From: Paenibacillus_AA sp045062745
GTDB lineage: Bacteria; Bacillota; Bacilli; Paenibacillales; NBRC-103111
Direction: 5' to 3'
DNA length: 64,000 nucleotides
NCBI RefSeq assembly: GCF_045062745.1
Contig: NZ_JBJGED010000029.1
Span: forward strand, 33,368 to 97,367
Made by a program: the position numbers and the translations under genes. The notes under the pieces are model-generated. The model worked only from the letters and a program-made list of their open reading frames with translations, was not told the DNA's origin and searched no databases. Shown in pieces: positions 1-8,214 of this stretch (its first letter is position 1; each line of letters opens with the position of its first letter).

Positions 1-264
1 CACCTGCATCCGCGTGTCAAGCAGCTGCTCGATGAATGTGACGAGCGAACCGATGGTCCGGAAAACGGCAGGATCGACCGCCTCCTCGGGCACTTCGACG
101 CCAAACTCCTCTTCCAAATACACGACGAGCTGAAGGACCATGATCGAGTCGATGTTCAAATCTTCGTAGAGCCTGTCCGACTCGCTTACTTGGTCCGGCA
201 GACGCACATTCAGGTTTCGCTCGATTACGAGGGTCATTTTGTCGACGATTTGACGGCGGTTCAT
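1..264 (-). CDS. asbD: Acyl (aryl) carrier protein, petrobactin AsbD type, 3' end outside window
   Basis: 88 codons are visible, open to the left edge. The Ser of DSIMVLQ (residue 40) is the expected phosphopantetheine attachment site, and the downstream VPEEAVDP and TIGSL stretches resemble AsbD as I recall it. In petrobactin synthesis AsbD carries the 3,4-dihydroxybenzoyl thioester that AsbC loads and AsbE transfers to the polyamine. The ATG overlaps the stop of the upstream ligase gene (ATGA), so the two are translationally coupled. The gene order ligase then carrier is that of asbC-asbD. A generic acyl carrier protein of another pathway is the alternative. The C-terminus cannot be judged. 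Confidence 0.72.
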   Translation of the reverse strand, partial: MNRRQIVDKMTLVIERNLNVRLPDQVSESDRLYEDLNIDSIMVLQLVVYLEEEFGVEVPEEAVDPAVFRTIGSLVTFIEQLLDTRMQV

Positions 265-1520
265 CCGCTTTTCAGCTCCTCATCTTGTAAAAGTTTGCGG
301 CTTATTTTCCCGGCCGGCGTCTTCGGGATGTCCCTCACGACATGAAAGACCGTCGGCACTTTGTAAGGCGGCAAATGAAGCATGCACCACGCTTTTAACT
401 CCGCGGTCGTCAGCGTGAACGGGGCGGCCAATACGATCCACGCCTTGACCGCCTCTCCCCATACGCCGTGCGCCGTTTTATGAACGACTACCTCGGCGAC
501 GCCGGGATGCTCCCCGATGACGGTTTCCACTTCAGACGGCAACACCTTCAATCCGGAAACATTGATCATATCGTCGATTCGCCCGACTACATGGAGCCGA
601 TGATCGGAATCGAAATACCCGGCATCCCCCGTATGAACCGGCCGTCCGCGATACGTTACGATCAGTTCGCCCTGGCGATCGGCTTCCGTCGTGCTCGTCC
701 CGACTTGAAGGTGGCCGAGCGGACGTCCTACATCCGTGACCCGTCCGGGATTCGCACCGAGGGAGATGCATCCCACTTCCGAGCACCCGTACTGCTGCCA
801 AAGCTCGTTTGCCTGTTGCGACAATCGGGCTAATAATGGAGAAGTTAAAGGCGAACCGGAAGTGATCACTTTATGCATGCAAAGGTCGGCGGAAAAGGAC
901 AGGAGCAGGTGTATCAGGAAGGGAACGGTGTAAACGATGGAGCTTGCCGTAGTATGGACGATGTGTGCGGCAAATTTCGGATTTTTGTCAAAGACGATGA
1001 TCGGTTCCGCTTTCCGTTCGAACGCGGCGAACACACCGGCAATCAATCCGAACGAGTGGGATACGGGCACGAGAATAACGGGCTGCTCGCCGCTATGAGC
1101 TTGCAGGGCGAGGTTGTAGTGCTCCGTTTCGGTTCTCACATCGTTCCATGACCGTCGGATCAGCTTCGGCTCGCCGGTCGTGCCCGAACTGAACTGGCAG
1201 AGCGCCGGATCCGCAGCCAGGTCCGAACTCTGGACCGCGAGCGGAAGGACACGATCCCATTCCTGGTAAATGAGCGCCATACAGCCGGCTTGTTCAGCTT
1301 GGGCGACCGCCTTGTCGGGCGGCGTATCGGGATGAAGCAGCAAAATCGATCCGTCCCGTTCCCGCACATATAACGCGGCAGCGATCGTATCGAACGGATG
1401 CCTCATACAGAGGGCATAACGCTTGCCTTCCGGTTCGCGCAAAAGCCCGATCGCCGCCATTTCCGCAAATCTCGACTGAAACTGCCGGGCGGAAAACCGA
1501 ATTTTGTCTACTACGATCAA
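261..1520 (-). CDS. asbC: AMP-forming aryl-acid ligase, 3,4-dihydroxybenzoate-AMP ligase type (AsbC)
   Basis: 419-residue ANL-superfamily adenylating enzyme. It shows the P-loop SSGTTGEPK, the YGCSEVG core, the hinge GRIDDMINVSG and the C-terminal PKTPAGKISRK with the catalytic Lys. It should activate an aryl acid with ATP and load it on the adjacent carrier protein. The short length (classical ANL enzymes are about 500-550 residues) and the carrier gene downstream match AsbC of petrobactin synthesis; 3,4-dihydroxybenzoate as substrate is inferred. I place the start at TTG 1520: it follows GGAGGTGATC at proper spacing, whereas the upstream ATG at 1574 lies inside the predicted -35 box. It is the first gene of its transcript here. 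Confidence 0.75.
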   Translation of the reverse strand: MIVVDKIRFSARQFQSRFAEMAAIGLLREPEGKRYALCMRHPFDTIAAALYVRERDGSILLLHPDTPPDKAVAQAEQAGCMALIYQEWDRVLPLAVQSSDLAADPALCQFSSGTTGEPKLIRRSWNDVRTETEHYNLALQAHSGEQPVILVPVSHSFGLIAGVFAAFERKAEPIIVFDKNPKFAAHIVHTTASSIVYTVPFLIHLLLSFSADLCMHKVITSGSPLTSPLLARLSQQANELWQQYGCSEVGCISLGANPGRVTDVGRPLGHLQVGTSTTEADRQGELIVTYRGRPVHTGDAGYFDSDHRLHVVGRIDDMINVSGLKVLPSEVETVIGEHPGVAEVVVHKTAHGVWGEAVKAWIVLAAPFTLTTAELKAWCMLHLPPYKVPTVFHVVRDIPKTPAGKISRKLLQDEELKSG

Positions 1521-1544
1521 ACGATGATCACCTCCAGTACTTTC

Positions 1545-1574
1545 ATTATATTTTTGGAAGGGAAATCGCCTCAA
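1545..1574 (-). promoter_or_regulatory. Predicted sigma-A promoter of asbCD
   Basis: On the minus strand TTGAGG (1574-1569), an 18-nt spacer and TATAAT (1550-1545). Transcription would start about 18 nt before the TTG start of asbC. I saw no convincing Fur 7-1-7 box over it, so iron control may act through the divergent AraC regulator or elsewhere. Confidence 0.6.
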
Positions 1575-1783
1575 TGCCCGATACTTCGTAAAACGTCAGA
1601 AAATTAAGTTATATTTCGCGCTCATTCGATATTTTCGTGTCATTAATGGATGTGAAATGTTACAATTTTCTTGGTTGTTATTACCATTAGCAGAGGAAAG
1701 AAGGGAACCAATACCTGGAATATCCGCAAGGATGATGGCTCGGACTCACAAAACTATAGACTCGGAAAGAGGGATAGTTACGT

Positions 1784-2653
1784 ATGATCGACAAAACGTT
1801 GTTCGACATGATGCCGGTTATAGGCTGCGATTGCTTTATCCCGAATAAGCGTCAATGGAAATCGACCGAGTTCCAGTTGCTTCACCAAGATGAGGGACGT
1901 CCGAACATTCGTGTGGCGGAATCGCCCGTCAAGCTTACGGAACGGCAGGTGCTGATCGTCCAACCCGGTCAAACGATTTCGCTGGCCGAGTCCGGCATGG
2001 ATTTAAGGTGTATTGCTTTCCGATCGCCTTTTTTGCAAACCGTGTTCGACCGTTTCCGGCCGATCCGGCCCGTCGTCTCCACGCTTAATGATCGTACCCG
2101 GGACACGTTGCACGAGCTGTGGACGATCCATACCGTCGATGCGTTGCCGCTGGAACCGCTCAAAGCGTCGTGTGTGTTGTTCTCGCTTGTCGCCGACTTG
2201 GTGGCGAATGTGAGATGGGACGCAGCGGCGGAAAAAAACATGCCGAACGAAACGGTCGGGAAGTCCGCTCCCCTCCGAATCGGTGAAGGCAAATTCATCA
2301 TCTATGCGGCGCGTTTCATGAAAAAGCGGATGGCCGATCCCGATCTATCCTTGCCTGACATCGCGCGGGCGATCGGCTATCATCCGAATTATTTCGCCCA
2401 GCAGTTTAGCCAAGTGATGAATATTTCGCCGATGAAATATTTGAAGGCGATCCGTGTCGAACGGGCGATCCAGCTGCTCGAGGCAACGGATGACGAAGTG
2501 CAAACCATATGCGAAAAGGTGGGAATTAAGAAATCGAACTCCTTGTCGGCGATGATCAAGGAGAGAACCGGCATGAGGCCGGTCCAATATCGGCGGCAGG
2601 TGAAAATTTCGAAGATGATGTGGAAGGGTGTCGCTGGCAGTCAAACGAGTTGA
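1784..2653 (+). CDS. AraC-family transcriptional regulator
   Basis: 289 residues. The C-terminal ~105 residues hold the two helix-turn-helices of AraC/XylS proteins: LSLPDIARAIGYHPNYFAQQF is the first recognition region and the second ends in TGMRPVQYRRQ. The N-terminal ~165 residues are an unassigned effector or dimerisation domain. It is divergent from asbCD with about 260 nt between the starts, so control of siderophore synthesis is likely by analogy with Btr or YbtA; this is inferred from position only. The ATG follows AGAGGGA. The second HTH (VQTICEKVGIKKSNSLSAMI) is less canonical than the first. Confidence 0.85.
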   Translation: MIDKTLFDMMPVIGCDCFIPNKRQWKSTEFQLLHQDEGRPNIRVAESPVKLTERQVLIVQPGQTISLAESGMDLRCIAFRSPFLQTVFDRFRPIRPVVSTLNDRTRDTLHELWTIHTVDALPLEPLKASCVLFSLVADLVANVRWDAAAEKNMPNETVGKSAPLRIGEGKFIIYAARFMKKRMADPDLSLPDIARAIGYHPNYFAQQFSQVMNISPMKYLKAIRVERAIQLLEATDDEVQTICEKVGIKKSNSLSAMIKERTGMRPVQYRRQVKISKMMWKGVAGSQTS

Positions 2654-2687
2654 CGCTCTATGCATCGCGGACAAAAATACAAAAAGA

Positions 2688-2723
2688 CGGAATGCCGGGA
2701 CTTTTTCATCTCCAGGCATTCCG
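2688..2723. terminator. Hairpin, possible bidirectional terminator
   Basis: Perfect 9-bp stem CGGAATGCC/GGCATTCCG with an 18-nt loop, followed by TTTCGAT on the plus strand and preceded by AAAAAGA, which gives U-rich tails on both strands. It lies just after the araC stop. Confidence 0.55.
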
Positions 2724-2771
2724 TTTCGATGTTCGTGCCATATAATTTCGAAGGAAGTGCGTTAAGTATCG

Positions 2772-2996
2772 ATGGATAATACAAATACAAAAGAAATGTT
2801 TTGGGCGTTTGTGATGAATTTAGGAGTGACGGGAACAGCTATATTTGGGGGAAGCTTTTTTATTAGATTGACTGGTGAAAGAGGATTTGATATTTTTTAT
2901 TTTCTTATGTTCCTAGTTTTATTAGGTATCATGTGTCTTGGGACATATAAGTACACAAAAGTAAGAAAAAAGGATAAAAGTGAAAATAAATCCTAG
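2772..2996 (+). CDS. Small two-helix membrane protein, unknown function
   Basis: 74 residues. Two hydrophobic segments (about 10-32 and 40-58) are followed by a Lys-rich cytosolic-looking tail (KVRKKDKSENKS). The ATG follows AAGGAAGTG. The sequence is visibly AT-richer than its neighbours, which suggests recent acquisition. Its last 68 nt overlap, on the opposite strand, the 3' end of the MFS gene. I recognise no family, and the reading frame with its ribosome site is the main support. Confidence 0.55.
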   Translation: MDNTNTKEMFWAFVMNLGVTGTAIFGGSFFIRLTGERGFDIFYFLMFLVLLGIMCLGTYKYTKVRKKDKSENKS

Positions 2997-4368
2997 ATTC
3001 ACTGGATTCCTGTCTCCGTCGACCCATGAATACCAAGGACAACGCGACCAGTGTGAGGATAATCCCCAGCACTCGCAATCCCCCAGAGCTGAACTGGTCT
3101 CCCATTACAATGCCTATCAGTAAGGAAGAGAGAATGGTTCCCAGGTATCTAGAAGTATTGAACAATCCGGAAGCCACCCCGATGATTTCTTTCGGAGAGC
3201 TTTCGAACAAGGCGGCTTGCATCCCGACATTGTTCAACCCGTTGCTAATGCCGAATGCGGCTAACGCCAAACACACGCTAATAACCGGCGATGCTGGAGT
3301 CAATGTCACGAGCCACACGGATCCAAATGTCATCAGGATTGCGGATACCACCAATGCGGGTCGCGGTCCTGTTTTATCGATCCATCGACCGGCTAACGGA
3401 GAAACAACGAGAGAACATAAACCTAAGCTCAGCATAAGAATCCCCGTGTAGAACTCGCTGACATTGCGTACCACTTGCAAGTAGGACGGAAGCCCGAAAA
3501 AGAGCGAGTAAAAAAGTACGTTCACTAGCATAAATTCGACATTGACCCAAGTCATCGCGGGATATTGGGCGAATGTGCGTAAAGGAATAAAGGGTGCCGC
3601 CGCTTTTAACTCATGTCGTACGAAAGCCGCAAGTGCAACGAGGCCGATCCCCCCGACAAGGACATTTCTCAATGAGACATACCCAGACGATTTTACTGAC
3701 AGTAATTCAACGAGCAGGGCCACCAGACCCACTGTGAAGAGCAGAATCCCTGACACATCAATCCATTCAAACCATTTACGAAAGGACATGTTGCGTGAAT
3801 CGGATGTTGGCGGGTTGTCCTTAGGAATAATCCTCCAAGCTAAAAGAAAGCTCGCCGCCACGAACGGAATATTGACGAAAAAGATAGCCTGCCAATCCCA
3901 CCAGTGAATCAATACCCCGCCAATGAAAGGACCGATCGCTGCCGCGCCGGACAGGAATATGGACAAAACCGACAGTGCAGACGCTTGTTTCTCCGTAATA
4001 TGAATCCGCACGATAGCCATTCCGACCGCAACCATCATGCTTGTTCCGATGGATTGCACAATACGGAAAACGATGAGCGACCCAAAGTTAGGTGATAGCG
4101 GAGCTAACAATGACGCAACGAAGGCTACGACCAGCCCAGTAAGAAAGATTTTCCGGCGGCCGAATAAATCGCTCGCCTTTCCCATGACGGGCTGTGAGAT
4201 CGCACTCGCAATGTAGAAAGAAAAAATAATCCAGGAAACGTCTGTAAAGTCAAGTTGATACACATTTTGCAGCCTTGCAATCGCCACAGAAATCATCGAA
4301 GAATTTAGGGGGTTCAATAAGATTCCCAGCCCAACGGAAATCATCAACCTCCTGCTGCGAGCATTCAC
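2929..4368 (-). CDS. MFS multidrug-type exporter (DHA2-like, proton antiporter)
   Basis: 479 residues with about 14 hydrophobic segments. The MFS signature in loop 2-3 reads GKASDLFGRRKIFLTG, and an antiporter-type stretch (GAAAIGPFIGGVLI) lies in helix 5. It should use proton motive force to expel drugs or metabolites through the membrane. I chose GTG 4368 because GGGAGGAGGAGA lies 6-7 nt before it; the ATG further upstream (4437) lacks a ribosome site. The last ~25 residues (after GRRRQ) come from sequence shared with the convergent small gene and look like a non-native extension. Divergent LysR gene next door is the likely regulator. Confidence 0.85.
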   Translation of the reverse strand: MNARSRRLMISVGLGILLNPLNSSMISVAIARLQNVYQLDFTDVSWIIFSFYIASAISQPVMGKASDLFGRRKIFLTGLVVAFVASLLAPLSPNFGSLIVFRIVQSIGTSMMVAVGMAIVRIHITEKQASALSVLSIFLSGAAAIGPFIGGVLIHWWDWQAIFFVNIPFVAASFLLAWRIIPKDNPPTSDSRNMSFRKWFEWIDVSGILLFTVGLVALLVELLSVKSSGYVSLRNVLVGGIGLVALAAFVRHELKAAAPFIPLRTFAQYPAMTWVNVEFMLVNVLFYSLFFGLPSYLQVVRNVSEFYTGILMLSLGLCSLVVSPLAGRWIDKTGPRPALVVSAILMTFGSVWLVTLTPASPVISVCLALAAFGISNGLNNVGMQAALFESSPKEIIGVASGLFNTSRYLGTILSSLLIGIVMGDQFSSGGLRVLGIILTLVALSLVFMGRRRQESSESRIYFHFYPFFLLLCTYMSQDT

Positions 4369-4485
4369 TATAGGTCTCCTCCTCCCATAATGTTTTGATG
4401 TCATCGTAATGCAAATCTTATATTTATTCCAACGCATTTTATGTTATGATTTCATTGACTGGAAGGAATGAATGGAGCGTGCGAA

Positions 4486-5361
4486 ATGGAGCTTCTTCAA
4501 TTGCAATATTTTGTCGCGGTAGCTCGATTGGAGCATGTGACCGAAGCTGCGCAAAGTTTGCATGTCACGCAATCGTCGTTAAGCAAAACGATTCAACGCT
4601 TGGAGGAGGATCTGGGTGTCCCTCTGTTCGATCGTATAGGGAGAAGGCTGCGGTTGAATGAGTTCGGAACCCGATTCCTTCATCGTGCGGAAAGGGCCTT
4701 GTTCGAATTGGAACAAGGGAAGCAGGAGCTTCGCGATTTGTCCGGCCCGGAACACGGCACGCTCGAATTGGCGGTCACCACCGCAAGCACGTTGCCGAAC
4801 ATCCTTCGAGAGTTTCGAAAAAAACGGCCCCACATCCAATTCCATGTACAAATGTTGACCACGCAGGAAATGGTTACGCTTCTTCATCGCGGAGAGGTCG
4901 ATTTCTGCTTGTCGTCGCCTCCGATACGAGGGGACGACATCGAATGTGAAATTGTGTTCGTCGACCCGATCCTTGTTGCTGTTCCAGAGGGTCATCGTTT
5001 GGCAAACAGAAGCAGCGTGTCCTTGGCGGAGCTAAAGGATGAAGGGTTTGTCGGAGTAAAAAAAGGCTACGGTACCCGGGATTTAGTGGACGCTTTATGT
5101 CAATCGGTCGGCTTTGAGCCTATATATGTGTATGAGGGAGATGAACCTGCGCGTCTTAGCTCTCTCGTAGAAGCCGATATCGGTATCGCCTTCATCCCAA
5201 GCACGGCAAGGAACTCCCGGGAATCTATCAAATATCTCCAAGTAGAAAATCGCGAATTGGTACGGGAGATCGCATTATTATGGCATAAAAGCCGGTACAT
5301 TTCACGGGCTGCAATGGAGTTCCGTGACATCGTTACAGAATACTTTCAGTCGCTTTCCTAG
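4486..5361 (+). CDS. LysR-family transcriptional regulator
   Basis: 291 residues: N-terminal winged HTH (LEHVTEAAQSLHVTQSSLSK, about 16-35) and a C-terminal type-2 periplasmic-binding-like effector domain from about residue 90. The ATG at 4486 has GGAG 9 nt upstream and begins MELLQLQYF, the usual LysR start; the ATG six codons earlier sits directly on its GGAAGG. Divergent from the MFS exporter with 117 nt between them, the standard LysR arrangement for controlling the neighbour and itself. The effector is unknown. Confidence 0.88.
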   Translation: MELLQLQYFVAVARLEHVTEAAQSLHVTQSSLSKTIQRLEEDLGVPLFDRIGRRLRLNEFGTRFLHRAERALFELEQGKQELRDLSGPEHGTLELAVTTASTLPNILREFRKKRPHIQFHVQMLTTQEMVTLLHRGEVDFCLSSPPIRGDDIECEIVFVDPILVAVPEGHRLANRSSVSLAELKDEGFVGVKKGYGTRDLVDALCQSVGFEPIYVYEGDEPARLSSLVEADIGIAFIPSTARNSRESIKYLQVENRELVREIALLWHKSRYISRAAMEFRDIVTEYFQSLS

Positions 5362-5396
5362 AAATGAGGAAAAGCGGCTATAATAAGCCGCCCTTT

Positions 5397-6371
5397 TCAA
5401 GCCCGTTGCACTCCAACGTTTAAAACCACGTTGCCCTTTTTATGGCCTTGCTCCACGTAACGGTGAGCCTCCGCCGCTTGCTCAAGCGGATAACGGCGGT
5501 CGATGACCGAACGCAGCGCGCCGGCCTCGATCAGTTCCTTCAAGTAAGTCAAGTCTTCGGCGCTTTCCTTCAATGATTCGCCTATCACCTTCTTGCCGCT
5601 AGTCAAGTTGATCCATAGCCCGCGAATAATCGGCAATGGGCTTACGTGGACCGCTTGCAAGTAGAAGCCGTCAGGTGTCAGACGCTTGATGCAAACCTTG
5701 AACGGACTTTTCCCGACCGTATCGAAAATAATATCGTAGGTCGGACCGCCCTCCGAGAACCGTTCTTTCGTATAATCGATGACACTGTCGGCACCGAGCG
5801 ATCTCACTAGCTCCACATTCGGGGTGCTGCATACTCCTGTAACTTCCGCGCCGAAATGTTTGGCCAGCTGCACCGCATATGTCCCGACGCTGCCTGATGC
5901 GCCATAGACGAGCACGCGATTGCCGCGCCGGATGTTGCCCTTACGGAGAAATTGCAACGCCGTACAGGCGCCGACCGGAACCGCCGCCGCCTCCTCGAAC
6001 GTGATGTTGGCCGGTTTGAGCACTACGCTGCCCGTCTCCGGCAGGCACTTGTATTCGGCATACGCACCAAAACCGGTGCCGCAGGCGGCATACACGGCGT
6101 CCCCGGGTTTAAAGCGAGTAACGCCGCCGCCCGTCGATTCGATGACGCCGGCCAGTTCGAATCCCAATATCCGGACTCGTTTCGGTTTCCGCAAACCGTT
6201 AAACATCCGCGCCAAGAAAGGATCCGCCTTGCGTAATCGCCAATCCCCCGCCGATGCGGTTGTCGCATAGACCTTAATCAAGATCTCGTTGTCTTTGGGT
6301 ACCGGCTTGGCGACCTCTCTCAGCTGCAAGACATCCGGAGGCCCGTACCGCTCGTATACGATTGCTTTCAT
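5397..6371 (-). CDS. NAD(P)-dependent medium-chain alcohol dehydrogenase/quinone reductase
   Basis: 324 residues of the zinc-free MDR type. An N-terminal GroES-like domain (KPVPKDNEILIKV) precedes a Rossmann domain with YGASGSVGTYAVQLAK for NADPH. It probably reduces quinones or enones in the cytosol; the substrate is unknown. The ATG at 6371 follows GGAGGGG; a longer upstream frame is only read-through of the preceding gene. Its first 98 nt overlap the 3' end of that gene in another frame, placing it last in a five-gene operon. Confidence 0.85.
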   Translation of the reverse strand: MKAIVYERYGPPDVLQLREVAKPVPKDNEILIKVYATTASAGDWRLRKADPFLARMFNGLRKPKRVRILGFELAGVIESTGGGVTRFKPGDAVYAACGTGFGAYAEYKCLPETGSVVLKPANITFEEAAAVPVGACTALQFLRKGNIRRGNRVLVYGASGSVGTYAVQLAKHFGAEVTGVCSTPNVELVRSLGADSVIDYTKERFSEGGPTYDIIFDTVGKSPFKVCIKRLTPDGFYLQAVHVSPLPIIRGLWINLTSGKKVIGESLKESAEDLTYLKELIEAGALRSVIDRRYPLEQAAEAHRYVEQGHKKGNVVLNVGVQRA

Positions 6372-7023
6372 CCTTTTCCCCTCCATTCCTAATGTTGTCA
6401 CTGGTGCGAACTCTGCGGATGGCCCATTCGGCCACGGCGAGGTTGATGACCCAGCCCGCACCCATGAACAGCGCTTTACTTAAATCATCCGGAGAGCCGA
6501 TGACTAATGTCCCGGCCGTCTCAGTCAGCACCTGCGTGCCCGCGCCAAGCCCGATCGCGTAGCCGCGCGTCATCCAGGCGCGGTGCCGGGTCACGTCCCC
6601 CCGCAGGATCGCGGTAAAGCCGAGCAGGATGGACACGACCATGGCCGACCCGAATAAGAGCCGCAAGGAGAACAGCAGCTTACCGCCGTATGGAATGGGA
6701 TAGAACAGGGTCATCCACAGCCCAGTAAGTCCTACCAGCAGGCCGCATAGAACCAGGAGCCGTCCGGCCGCGCGGTGCCAGCCTGGCTTGCGCCGCCGAA
6801 GACCGGGTGCGAACTGGAACGCGCCCAGGATGGCATACACGCCGGAGCTTAGGATATGCAGCACCACCGGCAGGGGCGTCTCAAAGAACCGGGCGTTGGC
6901 CGGCGTAACTTCCGCGCCGCCGGCCAACGAGGTGAGCCGGTAAATTCCGGCGGCGATCGGAATGACGCTCAGTAAGAGCAATGCGGCGACAAGCAGCATG
7001 GCCGAGCGTTCTTTTGTATTCAT
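6274..7023 (-). CDS. DUF2306-like multi-pass membrane protein
   Basis: 249 residues with about six or seven hydrophobic segments and a conserved RRRKPGWHRAAGRLLV loop, as in the DUF2306 group of integral membrane proteins; function unknown. ATG 7023 is 1 nt after the stop of the upstream gene (TGATATG), suggesting coupling; a GTG at 7038 is an alternative. The last ~33 residues are hydrophilic, Arg-rich and overlap the next gene by 98 nt, so the native C-terminus may once have been shorter. Confidence 0.7.
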   Translation of the reverse strand: MNTKERSAMLLVAALLLLSVIPIAAGIYRLTSLAGGAEVTPANARFFETPLPVVLHILSSGVYAILGAFQFAPGLRRRKPGWHRAAGRLLVLCGLLVGLTGLWMTLFYPIPYGGKLLFSLRLLFGSAMVVSILLGFTAILRGDVTRHRAWMTRGYAIGLGAGTQVLTETAGTLVIGSPDDLSKALFMGAGWVINLAVAEWAIRRVRTSDNIRNGGEKDESNRIRAVRASGCLAAERGRQAGTQRQRDLD

Positions 7024-7024
7024 A

Positions 7025-7726
7025 TCAGGCTTTATCACGCCGTTCGGACCAGACCGAGTATCCCAACCAAGCCAGACCTAACCCTACCGGCACCGCCAGT
7101 ATCCGATCGTACGGGTGATGAATCAGGGAAGACAGTGGGAGTGGCAGAAGGGTCCCTATGGCAAGCAGGGCGGCAGCCCAGCGCGACAAAATGCCTGCGC
7201 GGAACGTAGCGATGCCGAACAGCAGCCCGCCGAGTAAATACATGGCCCCTGTCACCGAATAGATCGTCTCGAGGTGTCCGACATTTATATCGCCGACATT
7301 GCCGCTTGGGATCCCCAGCATGCCCTCGACAAAGATTGGCGATTCGGCGGAGAGCGGTGGAGAGACAAAGGCTTCGATGAATTGAAAGGCCAATGTGAGC
7401 GTATAGAAGAGGCTAATCAAGAGATAGCCGGCCAAACCGAGCCAACCGGCCTTCTCCACTTGCCTGGCATAGATCCCCATTATGCCGAGTAGGCCTAGAA
7501 AGCACATAGCGACGCCCAAGTAGTGGACGATTGCCCATCGACCGGTGTGGACTGACGAAAGAATGTCGGCAGGATGGATCGTCTGCACGACGATAAAGAG
7601 GATCCCTGCCAGCATAGCCGCTAACCCCGCGAAACGGATGAGATTCGAGGCTGTTATCGCGGCTCGCCGGTTGGTTTGCACGTGCTCGTTCCCTTTAATA
7701 ATTGCGGTTTCTTGATACGTGTTCAT
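7025..7726 (-). CDS. Multi-pass membrane protein, unknown function
   Basis: 233 residues with about six transmembrane segments (first near 33-50, last near 210-225). I do not recognise a named family. The start codon overlaps the stop of the preceding small gene (ATGA) after AAAGGAG. It is the second gene of the operon read toward the oxidoreductase. A membrane complex with the following DUF2306-like protein is plausible from coupling only. Confidence 0.75.
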   Translation of the reverse strand: MNTYQETAIIKGNEHVQTNRRAAITASNLIRFAGLAAMLAGILFIVVQTIHPADILSSVHTGRWAIVHYLGVAMCFLGLLGIMGIYARQVEKAGWLGLAGYLLISLFYTLTLAFQFIEAFVSPPLSAESPIFVEGMLGIPSGNVGDINVGHLETIYSVTGAMYLLGGLLFGIATFRAGILSRWAAALLAIGTLLPLPLSSLIHHPYDRILAVPVGLGLAWLGYSVWSERRDKA

Positions 7727-8010
7727 GGGTTTGTCTCCTTTGTTTTCATGTCCTGTCTGTTCGCCGATTCGGGATCAACTTGAATGACCGACACCAATGG
7801 GAGGCCGAGATCGCGCACTTTCCTGAGCAAGCCGTGCAATGCGGGCTGATCGTCTACCCGGACAATAAGGATGGTTGTTCCGTCGCTTTCATGGGTAAGG
7901 CTTAGCCCCTCAAACCAGTAGGTCCACCGGGCATCAAGGTGACCCTTAAGTCGTACTTCGTACAGTGCAGGTCCGTTGTGGTCTTCCGTTGATCCGTGTG
8001 TCTCGCTCAT
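7723..8010 (-). CDS. Small conserved soluble protein, first gene of the LuxR-linked operon
   Basis: 95 residues. The core KGHLDARWTYWFEGLSL with the following DQPALHGLLRKVRDLG and PLVSVIQV belongs, as I recall, to a small uncharacterised family often encoded near large LuxR/MalT-type regulators. It has no signal peptide or membrane segment. AAGGAGGTAAAG precedes the ATG. It leads a five-gene run (8010 down to 5397) whose upstream region holds the CACCAC/GTGGTG half-sites described separately. Function unknown. Confidence 0.75.
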   Translation of the reverse strand: MSETHGSTEDHNGPALYEVRLKGHLDARWTYWFEGLSLTHESDGTTILIVRVDDQPALHGLLRKVRDLGLPLVSVIQVDPESANRQDMKTKETNP

Positions 8011-8095
8011 TCTTTACCTCCTTCATTTTCCTCGTGTGGATGCATCTCCACGTCGTTTCATGCGTTCCTTACATAATCAAAAGATACATGCTCAT

Positions 8096-8126
8096 GTGGT
8101 GAGACGGCATCACCACAAGTGGTGAT
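8096..8126. promoter_or_regulatory. Candidate operator: three CACCAC half-sites, 18-bp palindrome
   Basis: ATCACCAC-AA-GTGGTGAT (8109-8126) is a perfect inverted repeat. A further GTGGTG lies at 8096-8101. On the minus strand a TATGTA -10 box may lie at 8075-8070, which would put the extra half-site over the -35 region and the palindrome centre near -54, a normal place for an activator. The neighbouring LuxR/MalT-type protein is the obvious candidate binder. Confidence 0.5.
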
Positions 8127-8169
8127 TGACGTGATGATTTTTTCGACAAGGGGCTTGGTGAAAATAAAA

Positions 8170-8196
8170 ACGCCCCGCACTTCTGCCAGGGCGGGG
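8170..8196 (-). terminator. Rho-independent terminator of the LuxR/MalT-type gene
   Basis: On the minus strand CCCCGC, a 12-nt loop, GCGGGG, then CGTTTTTATTTT; it follows the stop at 8215. Confidence 0.8.
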
Positions 8197-8214
8197 TTGA
8201 TCTATCAAGGCTTG

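Noticed and set aside
1521..1783. Fur box in the asbC/araC spacer
   Set aside because: AT-rich stretches exist but none matches TGATAATNATTATCA well enough.
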